Below, piece after piece: positions 13,165 through 26,220 of a stretch of DNA of 64,000 nt. Positions within the stretch are counted from its first letter, which is position 1; every line of letters starts with the position of its first letter. The notes beneath the pieces are model-generated. The model searched no databases, was not told the DNA's origin, and saw only the letters and a list, made by a program, of their open reading frames with translations. A program made the translations under genes and the position numbers. The stretch is from NCBI RefSeq assembly GCF_910592395.1, contig NC_088310.1:23203491-23267490 (forward strand), given 5' to 3'. This DNA comes from Lineus longissimus (Eukaryota > Nemertea > Pilidiophora > Heteronemertea > Lineidae).

Positions 13165-16100
13165 CAGGAGGTTCCCTGACGTCCCGTTATAAAGAGACCC
13201 AATATCAAATTCCAAATTTTGAACCTAACCATCTCGAATTTTCTTTAATCCCGCTAAATATGGGTGTATGTCAAAATATTCCTGGCTTTTTATGTCTATT
13301 CCGGCGTCACGAATACTGTCACCCCTCACTCCGTCTATCCGTCGCCAGAAAAGTGAGAAAGCCCAAACAAAATTAAAATCATGGTCTCGTAATGAGGTAA
13401 AGCAAGCCGACTAATGTGAGTATGCTTTTCGTATTCAAGCAATTCTCAACGTAGATGGTAATCTGATTATTAGGCTAGGCTACATGTTTTCGGATGTTTG
13501 TGATATAATTCTAGCTGGCAGGTAGCTCTATCAGGGGCTATGATACGGCTGACATTTTCAATGATCTAAACCATATTTTTCTATGGGCGGACGTATAAAC
13601 AGGAATAAATGGGTTCGATATCGGCGGAGCAGAGGATTTTGGGTCTGGCTGATGAAACGATGGAACGTGTTTTGCCACTTCTGATGGAACAATATTCTGA
13701 TATGTCTCTCTTTGACCACCAAATACATCTCTCGACAAATTCATCGTGGTATCAAGTTATATATTTTCTGTCAGTGTTGACAGAATTAAAGATTTCTATT
13801 AGACAGATGCTTATTTTTACGGAATACGGTTTTTTATCATTATATAAGAATAAATATTACGGTCATAGTAGTTGCTAGACGTACTGTAAAGATGTGTCGC
13901 ACACGTTAGTCAACGTCATCTCTCGTTTCAAGAACAATCAGGAACAAATTAGATCGGTGAAACTACATACCCGTATTCAGATCGTAAAATTCTTAGAGGT
14001 CAGTGATCGGACCTCATACATGTATGACCGGCATGCAAGTCGGCTCGATCACACAGAAGTTGCGATATCAAAGCTTTTGGGCCAAGAAAGGATTCAAGTG
14101 AAGGTATGAATACATCTAAAGTGCTACGGACGCCAGAAAACCTTTTGATAGTGACACAGCGTATGTAACCCGGAGAAACAATAACTACGGCATTAACTAA
14201 CAGTATCTAACTGTCGGACCACGAATTCCAGCAACCTCACCTATAAGTGACGGATTAATGATAGATTTTCTGTCACGAGATATTTGCTTATCGGGATATC
14301 AATCGGTTGGAACCATGAGCACGGCTTCAAATAACCTCGCATCGGGAGCCGGTCGGGGAACTTCGGATCGACCGTTTTAGTATTTCGGTCTTGTACGCTA
14401 GGAAAAAACCCGAAGATAATGGGACATTTAATGACGTCAAATGGCGTCGCCTTGGCAACGGAGAGCGTATACATCAGCAGAGCCCCACGAGTCCCAAGAA
14501 CGGAGAAGCTATAAGAATAACATCTCTCTTGGATTCTCTCGCAGACATGGTCAGGAATAGATTATGACATTAAGTGTGAACCAAACCATCTATCGTGGGG
14601 GCAGAGACATCGACATCATAGTTTTCTGGACCTTTCCGTCAAAGTTGAGCGTATGGTTAGTCTTTGCCCTAATTATCTGTTAAACACCATTGCAGGGTAA
14701 AGGGGTAATTGAGGAGCCAAATCGAACTCCTTTGTTAAGTTTGCTTGCCAATCCCATCCCACGGTTAGTGTACTTTGTGCGATTGCTGTAGAACCTATCA
14801 GCTGAACGATTCTCTATGAGAACTCGCAGTTCATTTTTGAAATCTAAGGGAAATGTAATCAAGAAAATTGAAATTCGAATCGATGGTTAACATTGTCCGC
14901 ATGTTCCGCTGAGCTAACACATTGTTAAGTCTCAATTACCAGGAAACGCAATATATTAAATGACTTATTATCTGATTATATTATAGCAAATCATTCAGAA
15001 ATGAATGAAATGGGAGAAAAGTCATCAAGGAAGAACCTCCCAAATCATTCTCGTCTTGAGAGAATATCTCTTGCCAGGTGGGCTTAAAATACAAATGCGG
15101 CCTTAATCGGTGGACCAGTGCGACCTTAAGGTTTCTGCACTATTTTTTCTTCGACGCCTACATCAGTTGTAACTCGCCGCTGGCCTCAAACCTCAAGGCT
15201 GCCAAGAATAAATCGAATGAATATGTAGTATCTAGCGTGGCGAATGGAACACACTAATACCCACTTTAATGGTGGCAGTAAAATATATTGGAGGATTAAC
15301 TCGGTTCTATTGGTACATTAGTATTCACGGCGAACCACATGTTCACAGTTAAGATCTAGCCATCCCGATATTCGAACCCCATTGGAACAAATTGGGAACC
15401 GTAAATAAGACTGGTGACTTTCGTACTCAATGGTTGATATTGTTCTCTCTGCGGGATCGATAAGTTCAGTGTCAAAATAGGGCGTTACCCGACTATGAGT
15501 GAAGTGTTAAGGGCAATATCAGAAGCATGCCTCTTCAGTAAATCTAGTTTGACAAACAAAAAATCGTCAAGATAAGACCTATACGTAGTAGTCCGAGGCA
15601 CGTTCGCACTACAGAACCCCTATTAAAACAGGCTGGAATGCTGCTCCACTAGAGAGAAACCTTAGCGAGGATTTATGATAATTTGTATCAGTGGTATTCA
15701 TGCCATATGTATTCACTTTGTGGCAACCTCTCTATCTGTATGTCAACAGCTAGCATTAACATACAAATTTACAGTGGGAAAACACACATAATAATATGGA
15801 TAGATCGAATTACAGCCACCTAATCTACCGACATACAATATTGCCTCCAACATTAGTTTCAATTTCGTCCATTAGTGAGATCTAGGTGGTAATTAAACAA
15901 GGCTGGAACATTCATGGTAATGGTATTACAGGGGCAAGTTAGAGGTCCTGAAATAGCTGCCATTTACAAGAACGTATGATGGTAGTACGAATAAAGAACC
16001 TTTATTTTAGGGACGACGCACTTTATAATTTTCTATCTGATATTCAAGACCAAGTGTAATGGTTTTGGTTGCTCCCGATACATCAGTGCTCCCATACGGT

Positions 16101-16253
16101 AGACATCCAGAATGGCATCGAAAGACAAAAGGCATTATATCTATGGGGGCTTGGCATGCATGTTCCAAAGCAGTGTTAGATCGGCGAGTCTGGAGTATAT
16201 CGGAAACAAAAACACCCAAACAGGTTTAGGTTCTAGTGCAGCACTGACTTACT

Positions 16254-16590
16254 TTCATGTCCAACATCATCAATGAAATCATTTCCTTCATTCTTCGCAT
16301 CACATACCCATCTTTCTCAATTTACCAACCTTTCTATACCAACCTTTTTGACCATCCATTCATAGTACAAAATTCTTTCATGTCCAATAACATCGAAAAA
16401 ATGCTCTCTTTTACCAAGCTTTGTTCTTGTAACTGTTTATCTACATGTATGGACTAGCTACTATTTCCCTTCATTGTCAACATCTTCGTAGAAATACTTT
16501 CTCTTATTCTTTGCATCGCTTACACCGCCTTTTCCTATGACCAATCTTTCCATACCAGTTCATCGATGGACAAGCCATTTCTAGTACAAC
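16254..16590 (+). repeat. Diverged short tandem repeat, about 110 bp units
   Basis: Three units start near 16254, 16378 and 16470 with TTCAT(G/T)GTCCAA-like sequence, then ACATC, a TTTC-rich block and, in two units, TTCTTYGCATC followed by a CCATACCA/CTATACCA and a TAGTACAA block. The strand is pyrimidine-rich. I see no coding function. Confidence 0.45.
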
Positions 16591-19500
16591 ACGATCATCA
16601 TCGCAGCATCAATGCAGTTTTGTAGAAAAAACCCTGACCGCTTGGTGATCATCATGAATGCATCCTAATCTCATGAATTGATTTGTGAGGGGTATTACAC
16701 TGTGTCCATCACCATCATCCACCGAGCTCGGTGCATGAGATCACATTTTTTTGCTGACAACCGAGGGCTGCTTGTGCCAAGAAATTGTGCCATATCTCAT
16801 AGTAAACCGGATTACACGTTGGAAATATTACTGCACAATTGCAGTACATAGGCGATCCTGTGACGGTTATTAAATAATAATGATGGCAATAACAAGATGC
16901 TCGGGAGCTCTCCGCCTCTATTTGCGCATTTTGCCAAGAAATAGCTCCCATAAAACTGAATCCTGGGGACTGCAATAAAGTGGGCAGTATCTTTTTCATT
17001 TCGTGTTGTGCAGCGTGAAAATACGACAATGACCCCATATTAGCTCAGCCACGAAAGCTGCTTTTCTGACAACGCTGAAACAACGACAACGAAATATGCT
17101 TGTTTGATAGTCAGGTACCCTTGCCAGCAGGGTATGTGCGTTGGTTAATGAAATGCACCACAATGCAAATCAGTCTAAAGGTCACGCCAAGCTCTGCTCA
17201 CCAACACACGATTTAAAATTAAACAGCATTCGCAATTTAAACTAATTAATGCATCGTTGGCAATCCCTTGGGAGTGTAGGCAATTTTCGTTACGATACTC
17301 TGCCGACAATATTTTCAATTCTTTCAAGACTAAATAGAATCTGAATTCCGTCTGGCAAGGCCAGTATAGGAATAGCATACTTCAATCTCGTTTCTGCTAC
17401 TGAATCGAAAGGTTGCCTGAACATCCGCTTGGACACCTCATAGCGAGACTGATGGCCTCCATCTTAGGCCAGTTTTGTTGTTGCCGTCTATCGGTCACCT
17501 TGCTGATCAAGGCCGTCCAGTGATGCCTCCTCTGGTTTGTGAGTTCTCCATCCCTAGTGTTTGGCACAGGATGGCATCTGCATGAATCTCATGGAATTTT
17601 CTTGTCTTATTCTCATACTTTATGTGATAATAGATCTTGCCTGGATTCTTATATTACCGAATGATATGTACATGTTCAAAACGTACTGGGAAAATAAAAC
17701 CTTGTAATTGCGGACAAGCCCAAGCGCTGTAAATTCCATTTCATCACGCTGCTACGACACCTTGGAGAGTTGATCCATTATTTGACCCACACGTTATCGA
17801 CAAGAGAGCATTATGGGTTAATTTATTTATCAAAAAAGGGATCATTGGTATATTTTGCTACAGATTCCAGTGCACCAGTGTGATGAGGGTATAAATCATA
17901 TGACTGTCATCAACGTCGACAGCACAATCTTCCGCAGCAATTGAACCTATGATGTGCTTCTGACACATCGTAATCGTCCGTTGAGCCGGTGTTGGCCATT
18001 AATTCATTACAGCAACAGCGGGGTGTAGCAGTTAGTCAGCGGAAACGACAACCTAAATCTTAGTTAAGGTCACCATGGTGACTCAGACAACAAGTGTACT
18101 GTAGCACTTCAAGCAATGGAATAGAATAAATTGAAAGTGCTCTGACTGCAAGCCATCCCGTTATATGAGCCACGAAATATTGGCGTATTCTTGAGACGGT
18201 TTACTTTTGATTCGGGGTTAAGGGAATTATTAAGGACACTATCACTAAGCGGTAAACTGCCCGGTCCCCTTCTACTTCGCAGCAGTTTCTGTCATCAGAG
18301 TTTGGTGACCAAAGGTACAAATCAGTTAATCATTAAGTATTGCCAAGGAGAGATCATCATCTCTTTGGTCAGAAACGACAAAGGATTACATGTTTGGTCA
18401 GACGAAAAAATTATAATCTGAGATTACAATAGCTTGGTCAGGAAATAAGTATTCATGGATTACCCGTTTATTCAGAAACCCTGGATTCCGTTAGCGATGA
18501 TGTGGCAACGAATTCTTTTCAACAACTGCTAGTTTGGTCCATCAAACAAATCATTATCCTGGCCATATCGATATAAATGTAGCTATTTTGGCACATTTAT
18601 GACTGTGACCTGTCGCCGCCGAAGCCCGCAACTATACATGCAAATTGCCTCGTTGCTATGGATGCGGCGGAAAAAAGAGTTTCCAGAGAAGCCACGTACG
18701 GCTTGGTCTGGCAGGGGAAACAGTCCGCACTTGCTGCTGTTGAAAAAGCCATACTCGTGCAGAAAAAAACCTGAAGCGGGCGATTCCACTGATTATGTTG
18801 ATAACATTTGTATCTGAAAAAATAATAACAACTATATATTGTTGAACAATACAGGGTTGCAATGCTAGAGTACTCGCTATGCTTAGTGTTTGGTATGCTA
18901 CTCAGTGTATTCCAAAATGCACAAAAATCGATTTCAACACTCCATGTGTAAATGCAGTGCGGCTATAGAGTAGAGCCACAAGTTAATTTCAGGGAGTGAG
19001 ACTGGATTGCCCAGCCATTGTTAACTTGTTCATCATTGCTTGACGCATTTTGTATGCATGAACAAGCGTGGATAGTCTATGGCGTTAAAGAGGTCCGGGC
19101 GACGGGGTGTGGGGATCTTGTTATCTGCAGGGTAGTTGAAGGTTTCGATCAAAACACAGACAAACTCTACCTCTCGTCTCTGAACGGGAATCTCGTCATA
19201 AAGAGATAACCCCAAGAAAAAATGCTGGCCTACATAAAGGACATGTAATCAGTCGGAGATAACTAGATAACCCCTGCTTATGCTAAAGCAGCTGAGAACT
19301 GCTCGAACGGTGCATATCAATGTTGCAAATTTACGTTTCACATATCACATATAGTTCCTTTATCACTGCAACATGATATAACGTACTCGTCTTTGACGGA
19401 GCCTTGAGGTAGGAGCCGATGAGTTACCACATCAAACAAATCAAGACTATACCAACTTCCCTTTTTACAAAAACAGACAGCAGTGTTCTTTTCTAGTTGC

Positions 19501-21607
19501 TATTTATGCTGGTGGTACAATAGTGTGCATACTTATAAAGGCATGGAAGCACAGAAACCGTGTGTTTATTGTGTGTACTACTGACGCGGAAAGAGACAAG
19601 ACCTGCGATGGCAAGTGTACAGATATAAAGAAATTATTTCTTGAAAAAAATAATTTTGGTATTTGCCACATTGGTATTTCAAAATTTGCTGCAAGTTAGC
19701 TGAAACAGGTCAAATCATCAACTTTTCTCAACTCACCCGATTATCTGAAAAGTTTCGTGGTCAACTACCATTCAAAGTTTCACCAGTTATTCGACTGACC
19801 CTAAATGGCTTAAACATGTTAAAAAATTCAATGGCGGTCTTGCCTCCATAAGGCCATGCCAATCGACACGAAGATCCAAGGAGGCACTTTCAATCCGCCA
19901 AACTCATACCGAGGCTATAATATGCTAATGTATAAATAATGAAATGTCTGGTCCCATGAGCCCGGGTTGCCAATACCGTGAGCTGGAGAACTGCCAATCC
20001 TGATGTTTTGTTTCAGCAGGCTCGAAACCATGGTAAAATAGCCGAGTGAAAAATTCATGCATGCATGCCAGTTTGTATGGTTGCCTAGCATTGTATGTGT
20101 GCTGCATCTCGCTTATTAGAGTTTTTTTACTTATACGTCTAAATGTATTGCAGGTTTCTATCAATGAGAGGCGTATGCAAAGGAAAATTCATGTTGGTAT
20201 AATGGCAAACACGACATGTCACACCAGATCAGTGACTGTCAGTTCGGAACATTTCTTAGTCGAAGTGTTGCACGACTCAACATCTCGATAGCATTCAAAC
20301 CTGATAACATTCGGTAAAACTTAGCACGCACACTTACTGCCTCGCCAGTCGGCGCTCAAAGCAGCGCACTGGAGTGCCTTATTGTGCTTAGAGTTTTTGG
20401 CAGTTTCACACAATTGCCTCTCATTGGCACCTTGTGACCGAAATACTTGGATATGGCATTGGTTTTAGAAACATTTTTCGTCTACTTAATTCAATGCAAC
20501 TTTACAGTGATCGACTTCTTATCTGCAATAGAAAACAAATGGTATCTCAGATACTATCTTACCCTCAACCAACAATTTAATGATATTTCATTCATATGAC
20601 AAGGATATCTAATGAAATTATTAGCACCGTGTGTGTCGATGGGACACAGCTGCTTCATATCAGACATATTCTAATACCACTGTATCAACATTGATAGAGC
20701 AGTGAATCCGCGTATCGAACAAGCCAGATTGGAGAGAATAAACAGCTGAGTGATTGCACGACAAAGTGGTTTAAATACGAATTTAGTATTTTACATTGGT
20801 ATTCATCTATTTTGGATCAATCTGTTCAATTCATTTTTCATTGGCCGTACTACAGTTAGATTTATCAACCCCGTCGATTCACAGGATGCCAGTAAAAATG
20901 CCGAAATACTTGTTACCTCTGTTACAGTGATAACCCGCGGTGAAAGAAATTGTAGCCCCGGGAATTGATTTCCCAGATGAAAAGCTCCTTTAGTATGTGT
21001 TATGGTCTGAGTTAACAGTGTCAGCCGTACCAAAAACATATTGCGGGGACTCGCATTCCGGGGTCTTGAATATCTTCAACACCGGATCTTTCAACTCACG
21101 TAGTCCATTTTCACTAACCAAGTCACCACAAAATGTGCATTTTCGAAAGAACGCCTAGAAATGTAATAAAGGCATTGGAAATCCCAATGATCTATCTTTT
21201 CAAATCATATCAAGCCTTATCACTAAATTTGAGTGTAATTACTCTCATTTTCATTGGATTTGTTTAAATTTCAAGACAACTCCCAAATTCTAATACCTTT
21301 CGCCTGGACAGACCTGTTGAGTGTTTTTCTAGAAAGATTCGAAGTGGGAAGTCTTCCGTGTAGTTGGGTTTCAAGCCAGATACAAAACCTAATGTCTCTT
21401 CTACTTGAAATGTCATGAAATTTCTTCAATATCTCTGTTATGCTGAGTAATCTTGAAAAAAATATTCAACAGGTCTCCCATTCATTTACAATTGGATGCC
21501 ATATCATATGAAGTCCAACATGTTACATTATCAAAGCAATGGGATTAATACACAGTCGAGTATGTACTAACGCGAAAAATATCATGCTACAGTTGGCATG
21601 CCCAGCG

Positions 21608-21630
21608 CCCCCCCCCCCCCCCCCCCCCCC
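21608..21630. repeat. C homopolymer (about 23)
   Basis: An uninterrupted run of about 23 C, flanked by more C-rich sequence (ACCCC). The exact length is unreliable. The opposite strand could form G-quadruplex-like structure. Confidence 0.8.
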
Positions 21631-24600
21631 ACCCCTGGTTCATTATCCCGCTACGATTATCTCTCCGACTCGCTAGAGGAGCTTCCACACTGTACTGCCT
21701 ATATTTCCTACTCTAATAAATAATTCATCCAAACCGCGGTATTGGCTCGTTCGAATAATGTTAATTTCAACTAATATCATTCAGATTTTTTTTTCTCCGT
21801 CGCACTATACTGAATCCAATGGTGATAATGTATCTTGTTACCAAGTGAAAGCTAAAGGTTCAAACAGAAAGCAAGGCGGCATCTATCTACACCTCACAGC
21901 AAGCTAAAGCGTTACAACTAGCGCGCATAGCTAATGAAGGAGCGACGTCATAGCTGTGACTTCATCGGGGACAATCATGGCACCATGATTCCCAACAAGC
22001 TGTAGCAAGAGATTCGCACGCTCTTATGAAAATTACAAGCGTATGTTGTTCGAGGTATGACTTAATATAATGGACCGAAATTAAGGTTTCTTACTATTGG
22101 ATCTGGTATCACTCGAAATCAGGGTCGCGTGAAGGGCGGGACTGGGAGGAATAGCTAATGACACAACCGTCCGCTGTAGCAAACATTACATCGAGCCAAA
22201 GCAACGTGATCCAACATATGCTGATTTGGTGTTTATTCTGGTGCATTTTTAGTAGAAAATATCCAAACACCCGACTATATCAAACGATTTTGTAGATGGC
22301 TAAGCAAATTATGTCAAAATATACAATCGATCGCCTTCACGAAGTGAGAGGACTCGGTAGCCACCATGATCTCTGACGAATGCTAACCGGTTTCAAAAAT
22401 CAGCTGTTCGAATGTTGAACATGGGTGAAGTGGAGAAAGAAAGACCAAAAATAGCCAATTCCTGATTTCTATTACAACTATCATTAATATTTGTTCACCA
22501 GGATGTGCTAGTTGATCTGTAATGTCGTGAGGACTGAAAATCATGAATAAACAGAGAATCATAATGGCTGAGGAGAAGACGATTAGTATCTATCATGGCT
22601 GATGTGAGAAATCGAGGAGAGAGTTCTAGAAAGGAAGCCCAGATTGTACTCACCCGACTTATATTCCCAACTGTTTCCGTGCTGATTAATTGTGATGCCC
22701 GTAGTAGCATCCCGTAGCCCTCCGAGCCGTCATGAAGTAAGCCTACACTCGCCCGCCATGTTGAGTCGACTTGTAAATACGCCGCCCTATTAATGCGTGA
22801 ATTCCATGACGCTTGTTAGCATAAAAGCGATCCTTATAGCCCGTCGTTTACAATCGTTAGAAATAAAGGATATCTAGAGAATGATCATAGTCTAAACTGG
22901 ATACTGTGGTGGACACACGCCCAGGAATGGGATGCCATGCTGTATTGCTGGCACGGTGATATCTAGTAGAAAGCGCTGAAGCCTCAATCGCTGGTTGTCT
23001 CGAATATGAAATGAGCGCAATATTGATTTTTGGAGAGCCTAATTTATGGAAACTGCATGCATGCTACAGCTATGCTCGAATATATAAATAGATACGAGCA
23101 TTATACAACCGCTACTGGAAAGTTCTCTGGCAGCCAGTGGTAACTTGGCCAAGGACCCACAAATATTCAAATCTAGATAATGTCTAAAGGTTGTGCAGGA
23201 ATTAGCTGCTTAGTCATAGGCGTAAGAAGGATAATCGGAATATATGTGGGACATCAGAGATTAAACTGTTGCTTTCATCACTATAGGGCCTAAGGAATTA
23301 ACTGCTTCCTTTGTACCGGGATGCTGATGATTCCAAAAAAATGGGTTCGCCTGCGCTAAAACTGAACATCACGTCTCTTTTAGAACCGAAGCTCTGGGCT
23401 AAATGACAGCATGGAACGCCAATCTATCAGTTGCTATCATTTGACAAATCATTCTGCGCTCTGCTACTTCCTGATACTGTACACAATTTATGAAGTCGGT
23501 AATGATAGTATCATAATGTCAATTCGCCTATAACCTCGGCCATTACAATATCTACTGCATATGGTCGCCACTATGGCCGCATGGCGGCTGGACAGAGAGG
23601 TCGACTGCCTTGCACCGCGGCAAGAAGCATATCCTCACCAATACACTTATCTGCCTAAATGCGGGCATGGAGGCAGTCCTTCATTATCAACACCCCTATC
23701 TCCATCATTCGAAACAAGAAACAACAATCCCTTTCCAGTCTCCTCACATTACGCTTAGAAAATCAAAACTTTACATGACTTGAAATAACTATGGTATTCG
23801 ATTACCGTAAAGCTGCTTTCCAGAGAGTAGAGGACCTCCTTAATAGAGAAAAATACATTAAGTAGTTTCTATGAATTAAAATGATGATACCGATAGTTTA
23901 ATTTTTTTTTAACTGAGCGTTAATTTGTTTTCAATATTCCTGTTCGAGTCCTACCTGGTTGGTAATCTTGTTGCAGAACGTCTGTACTTAGAATGCACTG
24001 CATATTTTGTAACAATACTCACTCTTTATCAGTGTTTGCTCTGGTATGTCAGCATTCTTCTATAGCCTTTGTCTTTGCAATGTCGAATCGTCAGCCAGTT
24101 CTTATTAGATTATCACCTTGCCCCTAACAGCCACTCTGAAGCTATGCCACTTAGCGCCTACAGTCGAGATAGGCTTCATCTGCCTCAGCACAGGTGAAGG
24201 GTAGATCTACCCCAGGGCAATGGCTTGTTATCAGAGATAGAAACCATAGACCTAGAATGTCATTCTTTTTTTAATCGATGCATGAAAAACACACAATGTT
24301 GCAACCACAGCCACGAACAATGATATAATACTTATCATTAACTTAAAGATACAATGTACGCAATGCTACTGTTATTATTCAGACTTTTGGTAGAAGCGAC
24401 TATTTTGTAAATTGCCCAGAATTTGTTGTCTCCTATTGTGCTCTACATACGTAGCCGATCCCAACTCAAGGCCACGTTTCGGTAAGTGCCTTCAATGCAA
24501 CATCTGTGTTAGCGCCCCTCTAATTTTATTAACTGGAGAATTGCCTCGCTTAAATTGTGTTGGGAAATCAACACTCAATGGCAGATACTGACCTCTGGTG

Positions 24601-25909
24601 ATCGATGACTTTCGCTGCATACATCAGTTGTCAGCCGAGCTATGTTTAAGGTCTCAGACTCGGAACGCGAACATCGTGACTCCGATACCCATGCCCAGTC
24701 ATCTCCTGTTATCTTGGGCAGATCACTTCTCTCAGAAACCATTCCTTGGGTCCTTGATAAGATCGAACCACATCCAACGGAGAAAAATGAGGAGCTTGTG
24801 ACAGACTGAAACTTCGAGATTTCACTAAACTGCAATCGGCTTTGAAATAATGTAGTGAGGTAAAGTCTCAAATATAATTTGCAACATGTTCAACATTTGT
24901 ACATGTAGTTGCATGCACACATTCGCCTATAGTGTTCCTTCCATTATCCACATATTCAATTTAAAAACTACAGAAGTTTAAGTACTTTCGAGATACATTT
25001 AATATCTTAGCATCATGCTGTAGCCTTTTTGTAAAATATTATTTTCTTGATAGGCTGATTGTAAACAGCCGAACTCAATGCCTAAGGGATGCCTTTGGTT
25101 AGTTTCAGCAAAACTGGCAAATCCCACTGCACAAACAGTGAGGAAATTAAACGAAAACAAGATTTGTTGTGTTTTAATCATTTCACTCCTTAAAATGTCA
25201 TTTCGCAATGATGAAACATCAGACAGAGGGACGCTTTATTTCTAAAAAGTGACTTTTTATTTGGTTTGATGCATTATTATAGAGCTTTGAAGAAATGAGG
25301 GAAGATTTTTTCAGTGATGTACATACGATGTACAGATGTATGTTTAAAATCAACACCAAATCGATGCTTTAGTGACAATCTACACCTGTCGCGCATGCAA
25401 CTTTGATTATTTCAATCAATACAAGACTTAGTAATACACTTTGCAGGCTGTTTAAACCCAGGTTTCATTGTGCACAAACGCTTTAAAACTGTGATCCTGA
25501 CCTCCAATACGGAACAAGTGGTCAAATATTTTCGGATTCTCCAAGCTTTTAATTATTGGGTTCGAGGCCTACTTCTCACGATTTCCGAGTATGAGAAGGC
25601 TTCTGGACTGCAACACCGGTTCTGAAGGTAACGCCTTTCCGTTCCCGGAAAAAGTGAGCTGCAAGGATAACTTGATAAAAAATGTCCCCTTGTATTTGCC
25701 TATGCTGCCGGCGCCCCCTCCCGTATCTGGGGTACCACACATTTACTTTACCGAATGGACTGCGCTACTGAAGATGAAGACACGACTGAAAATAATGGGT
25801 CAAATATTTAGGTGATAAGTGAGTCTCATTGCCCTGAAGCACAAAGTTATGACAAGGTTGAAATCATTTGCAATGAAATAATCGATTTTTCACTTCAACA
25901 TGGATTCTC

Positions 25910-26220
25910 ATTGTATACATGGCCTAAGAACAGGCCACTGTGGCCTGCGTGGGCATCTTAAACGTATAGGAGTAAGAGACACAGCAGAATGCCAATGCCA
26001 GACAGCAGTGCAAACACCAACGCACATCCTACAGGACTGTCCCCTGTACCAGGATTTACGAAATAGATTCTGGCCTAAGGACACGAAGGTCGAAGAAAAG
26101 CTGTGGGGAACACGGCCGGACCTTCGGGCGACAAACCGCTTCATCTCCGCCACAGGACTGAGGTTATAGTACTTAGGCAGGTTGAACGCTGAAAAAAAGG
26201 AGAAGAATTGTATACATGGC
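25910..26220 (+). mobile_element. 5'-truncated non-LTR retrotransposon copy with 14-bp target-site duplication
   Basis: The 14-mer ATTGTATACATGGC occurs perfectly at 25910-25923 and 26207-26220. Between them (25924-26206) lies only the 3' end of a non-LTR element: the last 81 codons of an ORF2, a stop, about 35 bp of 3' sequence and an AAAAAAAGGAGAAGA tail directly against the duplication. This is the signature of target-primed reverse transcription that stopped early. It belongs to the same superfamily as the full-length copy at 30023-35361 but is a different subfamily, with roughly half of the residues shared. Confidence 0.88.
25924..26169 (+). pseudogene. C-terminal fragment of non-LTR ORF2 (CCHC tail)
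   Basis: This is the open reading frame of the truncated copy. It starts in LRTGHCGLRGHLKR, carries the cysteine/histidine knuckle CQCxxxxQTPTHILQDC (spacing C-x-C-x8-H-x4-C), then RFWP, KLWGT and the terminal LRL before the stop. The element on the minus strand at 30.0-31.3 kb has the same landmarks in the same order. The frame is open throughout, but without endonuclease and reverse transcriptase the copy is dead on arrival. The ATG at 25900 lies in host sequence upstream and is fortuitous. Confidence 0.82.

Larger units (their letters stand above)
1..25909. other. Gene-poor stretch, no supported gene
   Basis: I looked for conserved protein motifs, exon-like open frames with splice sites, and RNA genes on both strands and found none I can defend. 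The open frames are short (mostly under 125 codons), lack recognisable motifs and are not joined by plausible splice sites. What is visible is low-level repeat structure: diverged duplications at about 2580-3180, 5478-5623 and 16254-16590, a G16 run at 13149-13164 and a C23 run at 21608-21630. Weakly conserved exons of an unfamiliar gene could have been missed. Confidence 0.5.

Noticed and set aside
16715-17038. 107-codon minus-strand frame
   Set aside because: No motif, and no neighbouring frames that would splice to it.
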